Positions 7,220 through 16,645 of a stretch of DNA of 38,269 nucleotides are shown here, piece after piece. This DNA comes from CAYPTI01 sp964413525 [NCBI: uncultured bacterium] (lineage in GTDB: Bacteria > T1Sed10-126). Every line of letters begins with the position of its first letter. Within the stretch, counting starts at the first letter, position 1. The notes below the pieces were generated by a model. That model was not told the origin of the DNA. It did not search any database and saw only the letters and a list, made by a program, of their open reading frames with translations. The translations under genes were made by a program, and so were the position numbers. The stretch covers positions 1 to 38,269 of the forward strand of contig CAYPTI010000003.1 in the NCBI GenBank assembly GCA_964413525.1, given 5' to 3'.

Positions 7220-9355
7220 CTAGCGTCCGTTGCTCGAAGACCCGGACTGGGACTTCTGCTCCTTGTCGGCCTCGCGTTTGCTCAACTCAATGCCCTTTTT
7301 GCCGATCCCGGTGCACTTGACCCGGACGGTGTCCCCTTCCTCAAGCACGTCCGTTGTCTCGTTGACGTGATGGTCGGCCAGCTCCGAAATGTGGACCAGT
7401 CCCTCCTGGCCGGGCAACACTTCCACGAAGGCCCCAAAGTCGGTGGTGCTCACGACCTGGCCCTCGTAGATTTCTCCCACTTCGACCTCCCGGGTGAAGT
7501 CCTCGACCCGCTTGCGGGCTTCGTCGGCCGATTCCTCGTCTTCGGCGCCGATAAAGACGGTGCCGTCGTCCTCAACGTCGACGTTGGCACCCGTCTCGTC
7601 GGTAATGGACCGGATGTTCTTGCCACCCGGCCCGATGAGGTTCCGGATCTTGTCCTGGGGAATCTGAAGCGTGAACAGGCGTGGGGCGTACTCGGACAGT
7701 TTTTCGCGAGGTTCGGTGAGATGCTGGTCCATGGTGTCCAATATCTCCATCCGGGCGTTACGTGCCCGTTCCAGGGATTCCTCAAGGATGTCCCGGCTGA
7801 CTCCCTCGATCTTGATGTCCATCTGAAGGGATGTAACGCCCTCCCGGGAGCCGGCCACCTTGAAGTCCATGTCGCCCAGGTGATCCTCGTCTCCGAGGAT
7901 GTCCGTGAGAATGCGGTAGTCATCGTCCTTCGTGACCAACCCCATTCCCACCCCGGCCACGGCCCGATCGACGGGAACCCCGGCGTCCATCAGGGCCAGG
8001 GAGCCGGCGCAGACGGTGGCCATGGAACTGGAACCGTTGGATTCAAGAATTTCCGACACGGCTCGAATCGTGTAGGCAAACTCCTTCTCGTCGGGAAGCA
8101 CCGGACGCAAAGCACTTTCGGCCATCAGTCCGTGACCGATCTCCCGACGACCCGGTCCCGAGGGTCGGCGCACTTCGCCGACGCTGTACGGGGGGAAGTT
8201 GTAGTGGAGCATGAACCGTTTTTCGCTTTCCTCATAGATGTTGTCGATTCGCTGCGTCTCGGAGGGGGTTCCCAGGGTCACGGTGGAGAGCGACTGGGTT
8301 TCTCCCCTTGTGAACAGACTTGAACCATGGGTTCGGGGGAGATCGCCCACGTCAATGCTGATCGGACGAATTTCATCCAGCCCCCGGCCGTCGATCCGTT
8401 TGCCCTCCTGCAGAATGCCCTCCCGGACAATCTCCTTCTCCAGCTTGTCGAACGCCCGGTCGAAGGAGCGCTCGTAGACCGCCTGCCGTTCCGGGTCCTC
8501 CTCCCCTTCGAGTCGGTCGGAAAAACGCTCCCGCATCTCGTCCTTGACGGCTGACTTGGCGTCCGCCCGCTCGGGTTTGGACGGAATGTACAGGGCCTCC
8601 TCCATCGGTTCCCGGGCGGCCGACTTGACCTCGTCCTCAAACGCCTCGTCGTATTCCGGTTGGACAAACGGGGTTTGGTCCTTCTGGCACTGCTGGATCA
8701 GGGCGTCCTGCAGATCGATGACGTCCTGAATTTCCTCAAAGGCGAGGTCCATGGCGTCCAGCAATAGTTCTTCCGGCAGTTCGTTGGCGGAAGCCTCCAC
8801 CATGTTGATGTTATCCCGAGTTCCGGCAACCACGAGGTCGAGTTCTCCCTGTTCGATTTCCTCATGGGTGGGATTGACCAAAAACCGGTCGTCTTTGCGG
8901 CCGATCCGAACGGCTCCCAGCGGTCCCTGGAAGGGGATGTCCGCGATCATGAGGGAGGCCGACGCACCGACGATGGAAAGAATGTCCGGAAGATGCTCCA
9001 CGTCGGCACTGAGCACGGTTGAGAAGACCTGCACCTCGTCGTCGTACTCCTCCGGAAACATCGGCCGGATCGGGCGATCGGTCAGGCGTGCGAAGACCCG
9101 TTCCAGATCGCTCGGAGCCCCCTCCCGCTTGAAGAATCCCCCGGGAATTTTCCCCGCCGCGTAGGACATTTCCTCGTACACGACTGTCAGGGGGAAAAAC
9201 GGCAGGTTTTTTTCGTCGGGTTCCGAACAGGCCGTCGTCAGCACCACCGTGTCCCCGTATTCAACCTTTACGGCTCCCTCGGCCTGACGGGCGAGTTTCC
9301 CCGTACTCAGCCGTAATTCGTCTCCACCGATATTTAATTTCCCTGAAAACTCCAT
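7220..9355 (-). CDS. pnp: Polyribonucleotide nucleotidyltransferase (PNPase)
   Basis: PNPase degrades RNA 3' to 5' phosphorolytically and acts in mRNA turnover. The 711-residue reading from ATG 9355 (MEFSGKLNIGGDELRLSTGK) has the usual layout. Two RNase PH-like domains (the second with RTHGSSLFTRGETQSL and a GRREIGHGLMAE active region) are joined by an alpha-helical linker. Next come a KH domain (KIRNLIGPGGKNIRSI, about 560) and an S1 domain (GQVVSTTDFGAFVEVLPGQE, about 630-690). The GGAGG upstream is 14 bases from the ATG, longer than normal. An in-frame TTG at 9403 lies inside the leader hairpin and is an unlikely start. The C-terminus ends in a short polar tail. Confidence 0.95.
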   Translation of the reverse strand: MEFSGKLNIGGDELRLSTGKLARQAEGAVKVEYGDTVVLTTACSEPDEKNLPFFPLTVVYEEMSYAAGKIPGGFFKREGAPSDLERVFARLTDRPIRPMFPEEYDDEVQVFSTVLSADVEHLPDILSIVGASASLMIADIPFQGPLGAVRIGRKDDRFLVNPTHEEIEQGELDLVVAGTRDNINMVEASANELPEELLLDAMDLAFEEIQDVIDLQDALIQQCQKDQTPFVQPEYDEAFEDEVKSAAREPMEEALYIPSKPERADAKSAVKDEMRERFSDRLEGEEDPERQAVYERSFDRAFDKLEKEIVREGILQEGKRIDGRGLDEIRPISIDVGDLPRTHGSSLFTRGETQSLSTVTLGTPSETQRIDNIYEESEKRFMLHYNFPPYSVGEVRRPSGPGRREIGHGLMAESALRPVLPDEKEFAYTIRAVSEILESNGSSSMATVCAGSLALMDAGVPVDRAVAGVGMGLVTKDDDYRILTDILGDEDHLGDMDFKVAGSREGVTSLQMDIKIEGVSRDILEESLERARNARMEILDTMDQHLTEPREKLSEYAPRLFTLQIPQDKIRNLIGPGGKNIRSITDETGANVDVEDDGTVFIGAEDEESADEARKRVEDFTREVEVGEIYEGQVVSTTDFGAFVEVLPGQEGLVHISELADHHVNETTDVLEEGDTVRVKCTGIGKKGIELSKREADKEQKSQSGSSSNGR

Positions 9356-9386
9356 GCGTACAGAAACAACCTCCAGTTGGTTTCGG

Positions 9387-9413
9387 TTGGACCGCTTCAA
9401 CAAAGCGGTCCAA
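9387..9413 (-). promoter_or_regulatory. Perfect 11-bp hairpin in the rpsO-pnp spacer (candidate RNase III/autoregulatory leader)
   Basis: Arms 9387-9397 and 9403-9413 are perfectly complementary around a 5-base loop. On the minus strand the 5' arm reads TTGGACCGCTT. No U-run follows, so it is not a standard terminator. In E. coli, RNase III cuts a hairpin in the pnp leader and PNPase then controls its own mRNA. The position here, 32 bases before the pnp start codon, allows the same role, which is inference. Confidence 0.55.
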
Positions 9414-9444
9414 TCGAGAAAGTAAGGTGATTGGTGCTCGGGCG

Positions 9445-9708
9445 CTACAGGTCCAGTCGGTCAACAAGCTCAGCGTACAGGTCGTAATTCCGGTCACGAA
9501 GGTAATCAAGCTGCCGGTTCCGTTTTCCAACCAGGGTGCGCAGACCTCGCCGGCAGGAGTGATCCTTGGGATGCTCACGGAGGTGGTCGGTCAGTTCGTC
9601 GATTCGTTCCGACAGTCGAACGACCTGCGACACCGCCGATCCCGTATCTTCCTCGTGCAGCCGTAAGTCTTCCAGTGTGTCCTCGTACTCCACGCTCGCT
9701 TCGCTCAT
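9445..9708 (-). CDS. rpsO: 30S ribosomal protein S15
   Basis: S15 binds the 16S rRNA central domain early in 30S assembly. The 87-residue product has the S15 core: HEEDTGSAVSQVVRLSERI, then LTDHLREHPKDHSCRRGLRT and LVGKRNRQLDYLRDRN. ATG 9708 has a GGGAGGTGAT SD 5-6 bases upstream. The N-terminus is more acidic than usual (MSEASVEYEDTLEDLRL). The spacer toward ribF is AT-rich (TATATTAAT on the minus strand) and could hold a promoter, but no good -35 is visible. Confidence 0.95.
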   Translation of the reverse strand: MSEASVEYEDTLEDLRLHEEDTGSAVSQVVRLSERIDELTDHLREHPKDHSCRRGLRTLVGKRNRQLDYLRDRNYDLYAELVDRLDL

Positions 9709-9772
9709 TCACAATCACCTCCCAGTGTATGGAATAACCCCATTAATATATCAAACCTCAGGAGAAACACCA

Positions 9773-10759
9773 TCAGCCTGCGACTTCCGTCCGACCCCCC
9801 TGAACGGACCAGGAGGGTAAATTCGGCCAGTCGGGAGGTGGGGACGCCTCGAGCAGGCGATTCGCCCGGCGAACGTCCCGCTCAATCTGCTCCGTCAACT
9901 CCTCAACCGACGAAAACTCCTTCTCGGGGCGCAGAAAATCGGTCAGGGAGACCCGGATCCGGTCCCCCGGTTCCCAGACCCGTTCCGGATCCAGCAGATG
10001 GACCTCAAGCACAAAGTCCCCGTCCGAATCCACGGTCGGCCGACGGCCGAAGTTCGCCACGCCGAATTCCTCAAGGTGTGGACCGGCACGAACCAGGTAG
10101 ACTCCTCGCCGGGGATGAAGCGTGTCTTCGATGGGCAGATTCATGGTGGGGAACCCGATCGTTCCCCCTCGCCCATCCCCGGTTTGGATCGTACCCCGGA
10201 CCGTGTAGGGACGGCTCATGAGTTCGGCGGCCCGATCCGGTTCCCCCTCCCGGAGGGTCTGGCGGATCGTCGAACTGCTCACGGGCTCGTCGTCCACGGA
10301 AACCGGTTCGGCGACGGACACGCCGCTCCCGGAGCCCTGCAGTTGGTTACTCAGTTGGTCGGTGGTGCCCCTTCGCCGGTGACCGTAGCGGAAATCGTAC
10401 CCCACGCTCACATGACGGGCGTTGCCTTCTTCAACCAGCCAGTTCCCGAACCGTTCCGGGGACCAGGAGGCAAATTCCCGGGTGAACTCCACCTCGTAAA
10501 TTGCCCGGAACCCGAGGTTTCTCAGCAACGTTTGTTTGTCATCCAGGTTCAGCAATCGCCGTTCGGTGGGTTTACTGTCCGTCAGGACGAGCTCGGGTTC
10601 CGGTCGGAAGGTCAGGACCGCCGGTCGAAGACCCTGGCGCACGGACTCCTCAAGGGCTCGCTTCAAGACCGCCAGATGACCCGGGTGGAGCCCATCGAAG
10701 GTCCCGACGGCCAGAGATTGGCCGGGGGGAGCGGTAAACAGATCCTCGGCGGGGGTCAT
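9773..10759 (-). CDS. ribF: Bifunctional riboflavin kinase / FAD synthetase
   Basis: RibF phosphorylates riboflavin to FMN and adenylates FMN to FAD. The 328 residues hold an N-terminal nucleotidyltransferase (GTFDGLHPGH at 19-28, SSSTIRQTL near 160) and a C-terminal flavokinase (GRGGTIGFPTMNLP near 200, GVANFGRRPT near 230). GFPTMN replaces the more usual GFPTAN; the rest of the motif is intact. Its start overlaps the nrnA stop by 4 bp (ATGA), indicating translational coupling. truB, which lies between rbfA/nrnA and ribF in many genomes, is not here. Confidence 0.95.
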   Translation of the reverse strand: MTPAEDLFTAPPGQSLAVGTFDGLHPGHLAVLKRALEESVRQGLRPAVLTFRPEPELVLTDSKPTERRLLNLDDKQTLLRNLGFRAIYEVEFTREFASWSPERFGNWLVEEGNARHVSVGYDFRYGHRRRGTTDQLSNQLQGSGSGVSVAEPVSVDDEPVSSSTIRQTLREGEPDRAAELMSRPYTVRGTIQTGDGRGGTIGFPTMNLPIEDTLHPRRGVYLVRAGPHLEEFGVANFGRRPTVDSDGDFVLEVHLLDPERVWEPGDRIRVSLTDFLRPEKEFSSVEELTEQIERDVRRANRLLEASPPPDWPNLPSWSVQGGRTEVAG

Positions 10760-11763
10760 GAGTTTTGTCCGCGGTGCTTGCGAAGCCTCTGGTGGAACAG
10801 CTTCAGAACCCGGTCCCGGACCGCCGACAGATCTCCCTCCACGGTGGCTCCGGCCGCCTGATCGTGACCCCCGCCTCCGAGTTCCCGCACGGTGGTAAGC
10901 AGGTCAAAGCCATGTTTTGAGCGAAAGTTAATCTTCACGGTTCCGTCCGACTGTTCCCAGAAGAGCAACGCCACCTCACAGGTATCGATTCGACGCAACA
11001 GTTCCACCGCCCCGTTCACGTCGTCCGATTCGACCCCCACGGTCCGGAGATCCTCCAGCCGGACCTGGCTCCAGACCAGTCCGTCACGAGACCGGGCCCT
11101 CTGCAGAATGATCCCCAGCAACTTCGTCGCCCGCAGAGTCTCCCGTTCGTAGAGGTTTTTGTACACCTCGTGGGGATTGAATTGTCCCCGCTCAAGCAGG
11201 AGAGAGGCGATCCGGTGACTCGCGGACCCTGTGTTGGAATGACGGAATCCTCCGGTGTCCGTAAGCAGGCTCACGTACAGGGGTTCACAGGCCTCAACGG
11301 GCAATTCGGTCCCGTTGGCTTCGTACAGGTAATACACCAGCTCGCCCACGCAGGAAAGGGTCGGATCGACGTAGTGATGGGTTCCGGTCGGGTTGTCCTG
11401 GGGATGATGATCCAGGTTGATCAGCACGTCGTGCCGGGTCAGGTACTCCTTCAGGGGGCCAGCCCGGTCGACGCTTCCGCAATCCAGCAGAACGACCGCA
11501 TCCACGGATCCGTTCGGGGGGTCCTGTCGAAAGTCCTCGATCCCCTCGAGAAACCCGTAGCGGGGCGGGACCGGATCCGGACTTAACAGGAACACTTCGG
11601 TTCCGAAGGAGCGCAGCAGGGGCCGAAGCCCGAGCTGGGAACCAATGCAATCCCCGTCCGGTCGCGTGTGTCCACACATCGCGACGCTCTTCGCTTGCCG
11701 GAAAACATCAAGGATTTCCTTCAGCCGGTCAGTCTTCGGTCCCGTGTCCACCACGGTCCTCAC
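10756..11763 (-). CDS. nrnA: DHH-family phosphoesterase, NrnA-like oligoribonuclease/pAp phosphatase
   Basis: NrnA-type enzymes clear short RNA oligomers and dephosphorylate 3'-phosphoadenosine 5'-phosphate. The 335-residue product has the DHH domain motifs GHTRPDGDCIGS (31-42), VVLLDCGSVDRAG and NLDHHPQDN. The DHHA1 glycine-rich end is LGGGGHDQAAGATV (about 290-305). It is at the usual place between rbfA and ribF. The GTG start at 11763 overlaps the end of rbfA by 35 bp. GTG codons at 11754/11751 are alternatives, with GAGGA just ahead. Confidence 0.88.
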   Translation of the reverse strand: MRTVVDTGPKTDRLKEILDVFRQAKSVAMCGHTRPDGDCIGSQLGLRPLLRSFGTEVFLLSPDPVPPRYGFLEGIEDFRQDPPNGSVDAVVLLDCGSVDRAGPLKEYLTRHDVLINLDHHPQDNPTGTHHYVDPTLSCVGELVYYLYEANGTELPVEACEPLYVSLLTDTGGFRHSNTGSASHRIASLLLERGQFNPHEVYKNLYERETLRATKLLGIILQRARSRDGLVWSQVRLEDLRTVGVESDDVNGAVELLRRIDTCEVALLFWEQSDGTVKINFRSKHGFDLLTTVRELGGGGHDQAAGATVEGDLSAVRDRVLKLFHQRLRKHRGQNS

Positions 11764-12109
11764 GTTCCTCTCTCAACTCATCCATGATCGAGCTCAACCG
11801 GGCGGCCTCCCGGATCGAGGTGTCCTCCTCAAACCGGAGTTCCGGGATGTACTTTAAATCAAGCTGTTCGGCCATGTAATGCTTGATCGCCCCGACCCGA
11901 TCGATGAGTCGACCGAGGATCCGGCGGCGGGCCTCCTCGTCGTCTTCGAGATGACTGACGTGAACCCGGGCGTGTTTCTGATCGCTGGACAATTCGACCC
12001 GGGTTACCGACAAAAGATCGGTCCCGGGAATGGACAGCTCACGGCGGATGATCCGGGAAAGTTCGCGTTTGAGATGGGTTTCCAGCTGGCGATGGCGCTG
12101 ACTCGTCAT
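11729..12109 (-). CDS. rbfA: Ribosome-binding factor A
   Basis: RbfA is a KH-fold 30S maturation factor. ATG 12109 (MTSQRHRQLETHLKRELSRI) has a GGAAGGA SD about 9 bases upstream and gives 126 residues. A longer reading from a TTG at 12148, overlapping the ylxP stop, has no such support. Family patterns are the N-terminal R/K-rich helix, then LLSVTRVELSSDQKHARVHV and the closing LDLKYIPELRFEEDTSI. The tail is charged (MDELREEREDRGGHGTED). It lies between ylxP and nrnA, as in many Firmicutes. Confidence 0.92.
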   Translation of the reverse strand: MTSQRHRQLETHLKRELSRIIRRELSIPGTDLLSVTRVELSSDQKHARVHVSHLEDDEEARRRILGRLIDRVGAIKHYMAEQLDLKYIPELRFEEDTSIREAARLSSIMDELREEREDRGGHGTED

Positions 12110-12144
12110 GACTGCGGTCCTTCCGTTATCGGTCGCTCCGCCGG

Positions 12145-12432
12145 TCAAAAAATGGTCGTGGAGGTTTCTCGAAGCACAATGGCGGGATCCCTCGCTATGA
12201 TGTCCTCCACCCGGTCCAGCAGGGCTTCAACCGCTCCTGAACTCGAACTCACGGCGGCGATGCCAAGGTTCAAAAGCCGGTGATGTTCGCGGTGTCCGAG
12301 GGTGCTGATCGATACGTTGTGATCGTTGCGGATTCGGTCGATCAAACTTTTGGTCACCGACCGTTTATCCTTCAGGGAAAAGCTCCCCGGACAGTACAGC
12401 GTAACCTCAAGCAGGCCGACGGCGGCGGTCAA
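12145..12432 (-). CDS. ylxP: YlxP-like DUF503 family protein
   Basis: This is a small conserved protein found next to rbfA and infB in many bacteria, with a suggested but unproven link to ribosome assembly. The 95-residue product shows the DUF503 pattern VGLLEVTLYCPGSFSLKDKR, then SVTKSLIDRIRNDHNVSIS and a C-terminal VEDIIARDP. The start is taken as TTG 12432, which overlaps the infB stop (TTGA) and has GGAGG 10 bases upstream. Confidence 0.88.
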   Translation of the reverse strand: MTAAVGLLEVTLYCPGSFSLKDKRSVTKSLIDRIRNDHNVSISTLGHREHHRLLNLGIAAVSSSSGAVEALLDRVEDIIARDPAIVLRETSTTIF

Positions 12433-14495
12433 CTAAGGGTTGCCTCCACCTCGCGGCGCTCGTAGATCTCCAGTTCGTCTCCGACTTTGATGTCGTTATA
12501 ATCCTCGATGCCGATGCCGCATTCGTATCCTTCGGCCACCTCGTTCACGTCCTCCTGGAACCGTTTGAGGGAATCGATTTCCCCGTCATGAACGATGGCT
12601 CCGTCCCGGATCAGGCGAACTCGGGCGTTTCGACGGACGGTCCCGGCATCCACGTAGGACCCCGCGATCGTGCCCACCCCCGAAATGTCAAATACATCCC
12701 GAACCTCAACCCGACCGATAACCTGCTCCTCGACCTCCGGTGCAAGCATGCCTTCCAGCGCGGCGTGGACGTCCTCAATGGCTTCGTAAATGACCGAGTA
12801 GGTCCGGATCTCGATGCCCCGTTCCGAGGCCAGTTTCCGGGCCCGGTTGTCCGGGCTAACGTTGAACCCGATGATGGTTGCGTCGGAGGCCTCCGCCAGG
12901 TTCACGTCGGATTCGTTAATCCCTCCCACGCCGGTATGGATCACGCGCGCATTCACTTCGTCGGACTCCACGGATTCAAAGGATTCCTGCAGGACTTCGA
13001 CGGAGCCGTGCGTGTCCGCCTTGACCAGCAGATTGAGGTGTTTCACCTTCCCCTCCTCAAGGAACTCCTGTAGCTGTTCCATGGTGACCCGTTTCTGATC
13101 CACCTGAGAGTCCGCTTTTCGCTGGTCGGCCCGTTCATCGGCCAGTTCTCTGGCTTCCGATTCGGACTCGACCACCTTGAACTGATCACCCGAGGTCGGC
13201 AGGTCGTCGAACCCCATCACTTCCACCGGCTCCCCGGGGGGCATTTCGTCCACCCGTTCCCCGAAACTGTCGATCAGGGCACGGACACTCCCGTACGTTC
13301 CCCCGGCCACAAACGGATCCCCCCGTTTCAGGGTCCCCTGCCGGTTGATCACCGTGGCCGTCGGTCCCATGCCCTGTTTCATCTCGGCCTCGATCACGGT
13401 TCCCCGGACGGGCCGGTTCGGGGCCGCGGTGAGTTCCAGCAGTTCCGCCTGAAGGTCAATCATCTCCAGCAGTTCGTCGATTCCGTCCCCTTCCAAGGCG
13501 GAGACCTCCACCATGATGGTCTCGCCACCCCACTCCTCGGGAATGAGGTCGTGTTCGGAAAGCTGCTGGCGGACCCGGTCCGCGTCGACGTCCGGCAGAT
13601 CCATCTTGTTGATCGCCACGAGAATCGGGACGTCGGCCTCCCGGGCGTGGTGGATCGATTCAACGGTCTGGGGCTGGACTCCGTCGTTGGCCGCCACCAC
13701 GAGAATCACCAGATCCGTAACCCCGGCTCCCCTGGCGCGGAGGTTCGTAAAGGCTTCGTGCCCCGGGGTGTCGATGAACACGAACTCCCCCGCCGGATGC
13801 TCCAGTTTGTAGGCCCCGATGTGCTGGGTGATGCCACCGGACTCCCCGCCGGCCACGTTTGTTTCCCGGAGGGTGTCCAGAAGCTGCGTCTTCCCGTGGT
13901 CCACGTGACCCATCACGGTGATGACCGGAGGCCGGGGTTCCAGCTCCTCCGCGTCAATGTTCTCGTCGAGCTCTACTTCCTCATAATATTGAGTTTCCTC
14001 GTCCTCATCCTCCTGAAACTCGACCTCAAATCCGCGCTCCTCCGCCAGCAATTCAACCGCTTCCTCGGAAAGTCGCTGGTTGATCGTCGCCATGACCCCC
14101 AGGTCAATCAGGGATTTGATCAGTTCGTTGGCCGGTTCGTCCAGCCGGTCGGCCAGTTCCTCAGGGGTTATCCCCCGAGTTACCGTCAGGACTCGCTCGG
14201 ATTCCTCCCCGGCAGAATCTTCCGCTTCCTCGGTGGGGGGTTCGGAACCCGTTTCCTCCGGTTCGGAAGGAACTTCAGCCTCTTCGTCGGACTCGGGTTC
14301 CGGTTCCGACTGCTCCTCCGGGGGAACCCCGTCGGCTTCCGGTTCGTCGGCCAAGTATTCCCTCAACATTTCGGCGGTTTCGTCGTCCACCCCGGACATG
14401 TGGTTCGAGACTTCCACATCCCACTCTTCTTCAAGCAGGGTGATCACGTCCTTGCTGGACAACCCCACCTCTTCGGCCAGTTCATACACTCTCAT
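12429..14495 (-). CDS. infB: Translation initiation factor IF-2
   Basis: IF-2 is the GTPase that places initiator tRNA on the ribosome. The 688-residue product starts with an IF-2N domain ([20 protein letters not shown]), then a linker of about 60 residues that is almost wholly Glu/Asp/Ser/Pro. A second IF-2N domain ([16 protein letters not shown]) follows. The GTPase domain begins near residue 190: G1 [13 protein letters not shown]2 GGITQHIG, G3 DTPGHEAF, G4 NKMD. Domains II-IV complete the normal C-terminus. The linker is shorter and far more acidic than the basic linkers of model IF-2s. It lies about 120 bp after nusA, where ylxR and ylxQ would usually be. Confidence 0.97.
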   Translation of the reverse strand: MRVYELAEEVGLSSKDVITLLEEEWDVEVSNHMSGVDDETAEMLREYLADEPEADGVPPEEQSEPEPESDEEAEVPSEPEETGSEPPTEEAEDSAGEESERVLTVTRGITPEELADRLDEPANELIKSLIDLGVMATINQRLSEEAVELLAEERGFEVEFQEDEDEETQYYEEVELDENIDAEELEPRPPVITVMGHVDHGKTQLLDTLRETNVAGGESGGITQHIGAYKLEHPAGEFVFIDTPGHEAFTNLRARGAGVTDLVILVVAANDGVQPQTVESIHHAREADVPILVAINKMDLPDVDADRVRQQLSEHDLIPEEWGGETIMVEVSALEGDGIDELLEMIDLQAELLELTAAPNRPVRGTVIEAEMKQGMGPTATVINRQGTLKRGDPFVAGGTYGSVRALIDSFGERVDEMPPGEPVEVMGFDDLPTSGDQFKVVESESEARELADERADQRKADSQVDQKRVTMEQLQEFLEEGKVKHLNLLVKADTHGSVEVLQESFESVESDEVNARVIHTGVGGINESDVNLAEASDATIIGFNVSPDNRARKLASERGIEIRTYSVIYEAIEDVHAALEGMLAPEVEEQVIGRVEVRDVFDISGVGTIAGSYVDAGTVRRNARVRLIRDGAIVHDGEIDSLKRFQEDVNEVAEGYECGIGIEDYNDIKVGDELEIYERREVEATLS

Positions 14496-14615
14496 GCTCG
14501 ATCGCTCCTCACAGTGGTTGAATCAATCCCCGGGGCGACCCGTTGGAGTCGTTCTCCGGGGTTGCGGTCAACTGAATTTCGTTGAATGACAAACAGGTCC
14601 AGTGCGGTCTTGCCA

Positions 14616-16115
14616 TCAGCGGGTTGAAGAATCCGAAAAGACTTCCTCCGATGGATCGGGTTCCTCCGATTCGTCCGACGAATCCTCATCTTCTTCGGGT
14701 TCCTCCGAATCCGTGGACGGTTCCTCATCGGCGTCCTTGAAAATACTTTGTTTGATCTCTTCCGCCGTGTCTCCGGGACTGACGGCCGGCTCTTCCTCCG
14801 GCTCCTCGGCCACCGACCGCTGAACGAAGGTCCGTACCTGTTCCACCACGGACTCCGCCGTTTTGCTTCCGATTCCGGGAACTTTTTCGAGTTCCTCCTG
14901 ACCCTTCTCGAGAATGGCCTGCGGATCGTCCAGACCACGGTCTTCCATTTCAGCGGCGGTTTTCGGTCCAATTCCTTCGAGTTCTTCCACATCAAATTCG
15001 TCGGTGAGCTCGTCGCTTCCCTTAAACAGCCGGGCCGCGACCTCGTAGGCCTCTTCACTGTGGAGGGCCGCGAATTCCCGCTCGCCGTACACGTCGATGG
15101 ACCAGTCGACCAGCTTCGCGGTGAGCCGGGCGTTCTGTCCGCCCTTGCCGATGGCCAGGGAAAGCTGATCGTCCGGCACCACCACCTGGGCGGTGTTCTC
15201 CTCCTCCACCAGGTTCACCCGGGACACCTCGGCCGGGGAGAGGGCGTTTTCAATAAATTGTTCCAGCTTCTCGTGATAGGGAATGATGTCGATCTTCTCC
15301 CCGTTGATTTCCTGTACGATGGATTGAATGCGAGAGCCCTGTGGTCCGACGCAGGTTCCGATTGGATCCAGGGAGGGATCGTTGGTTTTGACGGCAACCT
15401 TGGACCGCCGGCCGGCTTCCCGGGCCACGTCCATGATCTCGACCAGTCCGTCGTGCACCTCGGGTATATGCAGCTCGAACAGCCGCTCCACGAGAACGGG
15501 ATGGGAGCGAGACACCACCACGACGAGCTTCTGTCCGTCGTCCTCAAGGCTTACTTTGACGAGCAAAAACTTCATCCGGTTTCCAACCGAGTAGTCGTCC
15601 GCCTCCACCTGTTCCCGGTAGGGAAGGATGGCTTCGACGTCCTGACCGAGCCGAACGTATACGGTCTTCTCCCGCACCCGCTGAATGATCCCGTTGTGGA
15701 GTTCCAGAACCTGATCCTTGAACTCCTCGTGCTGATCTCGTTGCTGACCGATGGTGATGTTCTGCTGCATGATTTGTTTAAGATCCTGAGTCGCGGTTCG
15801 GCTTAACTGAGACAGATCCAGGGGGACCCAGACCCGTTCCCCGAGTTCGGCCTCCGGATCGTGTTCGCGGGCTTCCTCCAGGGTCACCTGATGGGTCGGG
15901 TCGAAGGGATCCCGAACCACTTCTTTTTCGGCCAGAACATCGATCTGGTTGTTTCCGATGTCGATGGTGACGTCGACGTCGAACTCATCAACGATGCCAA
16001 AATCCTTGCGACACGACTGTTCGAGTGCCTCGGAAAAGGCATCGATGACCACCGTTTCATCCAGGTTCTTCTCCTCCTGGATTTCTCGAACCGCACCTAA
16101 AAACGAATCATCCAT
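14616..16115 (-). CDS. nusA: Transcription termination/antitermination factor NusA
   Basis: NusA binds RNA polymerase and controls pausing, termination and antitermination. The 499 residues show an N-terminal polymerase-binding domain (VVIDAFSEALEQSCRKDFG), an S1 domain (VREKTVYVRLGQDVEAILP) and tandem KH domains (DPIGTCVGPQGSRIQSIVQE; DDQLSLAIGKGGQNARLTAK). Two helix-hairpin-helix units follow (ELEGIGPKTAAEMEDRG; KVPGIGSKTAESVV). It ends in a strongly acidic tail of about 50 residues. HhH units plus an acidic C-terminus recall the AR-type extensions of longer NusA proteins. It overlaps the rimP stop by 8 bp. Confidence 0.96.
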   Translation of the reverse strand: MDDSFLGAVREIQEEKNLDETVVIDAFSEALEQSCRKDFGIVDEFDVDVTIDIGNNQIDVLAEKEVVRDPFDPTHQVTLEEAREHDPEAELGERVWVPLDLSQLSRTATQDLKQIMQQNITIGQQRDQHEEFKDQVLELHNGIIQRVREKTVYVRLGQDVEAILPYREQVEADDYSVGNRMKFLLVKVSLEDDGQKLVVVVSRSHPVLVERLFELHIPEVHDGLVEIMDVAREAGRRSKVAVKTNDPSLDPIGTCVGPQGSRIQSIVQEINGEKIDIIPYHEKLEQFIENALSPAEVSRVNLVEEENTAQVVVPDDQLSLAIGKGGQNARLTAKLVDWSIDVYGEREFAALHSEEAYEVAARLFKGSDELTDEFDVEELEGIGPKTAAEMEDRGLDDPQAILEKGQEELEKVPGIGSKTAESVVEQVRTFVQRSVAEEPEEEPAVSPGDTAEEIKQSIFKDADEEPSTDSEEPEEDEDSSDESEEPDPSEEVFSDSSTR

Positions 16116-16617
16116 CTAGGGATCGTCCTTCCGAACGTAATGCAGCCTCCGGATCGAAGTACAACCGGGTGCTGGCTACCTGTTCACGGGGGATTTCGAT
16201 TCGTTCCCCGTCCACGTCCAACATGAGGACCTCGTCGGTTCGGCCCTTCAACACGCCCTTCCACCGTTTCCGGTCGCGGTAGGAACCAAAACAATTCACG
16301 ATAACCTCTCGGTCCGCGAACCGATCGTATTCGTGGTCCCGGCGAAGCCGCCGTTCCACCCCGGGGGTCGTGACCTCCAGGTCATAGCCCCCCTCGAAAC
16401 CAAGATCCTCCAGGCTCAGGACGGGTGATACGTGTTCGGTCACTTCCTGGCAGTCCCGGGTCCCCACGGGACCGTCCTCCCGGGCAATGACCAGCCGAAT
16501 TACCGGATCACGTTCGTGAGTCTGAAGCTCCAGGTCGAGAAGACTCACACCCAGAGGTTCGACAATGGGAACCAACGTTTCGAACAAACGCTGCTCACGG
16601 TGGGTTATTTTTGGCAC
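16108..16617 (-). CDS. rimP: Ribosome maturation factor RimP
   Basis: RimP helps 30S assembly and is normally the first gene before nusA, as here. The 169-residue product has the N-terminal alpha/beta domain (LVPIVEPLGVSLLDLEL), the junction motif DLEVTTPGVERRLRRDHEY, and an SH3-like C-terminal domain (KRWKGVLKGRTDEVLMLDVD). The start is GTG 16617 with a GGGAGG SD 7 bases upstream. A promoter-like sequence is found 29-57 bases upstream. Confidence 0.93.
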   Translation of the reverse strand: MPKITHREQRLFETLVPIVEPLGVSLLDLELQTHERDPVIRLVIAREDGPVGTRDCQEVTEHVSPVLSLEDLGFEGGYDLEVTTPGVERRLRRDHEYDRFADREVIVNCFGSYRDRKRWKGVLKGRTDEVLMLDVDGERIEIPREQVASTRLYFDPEAALRSEGRSLDG

Positions 16618-16645
16618 AAGAATCCTCCCGGTTAATAAATCACTT

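Noticed and set aside
6641-8323. 560-codon plus-strand ORF over ftsK and pnp
   Set aside because: It is the antisense shadow of two conserved genes, with no motifs of its own.
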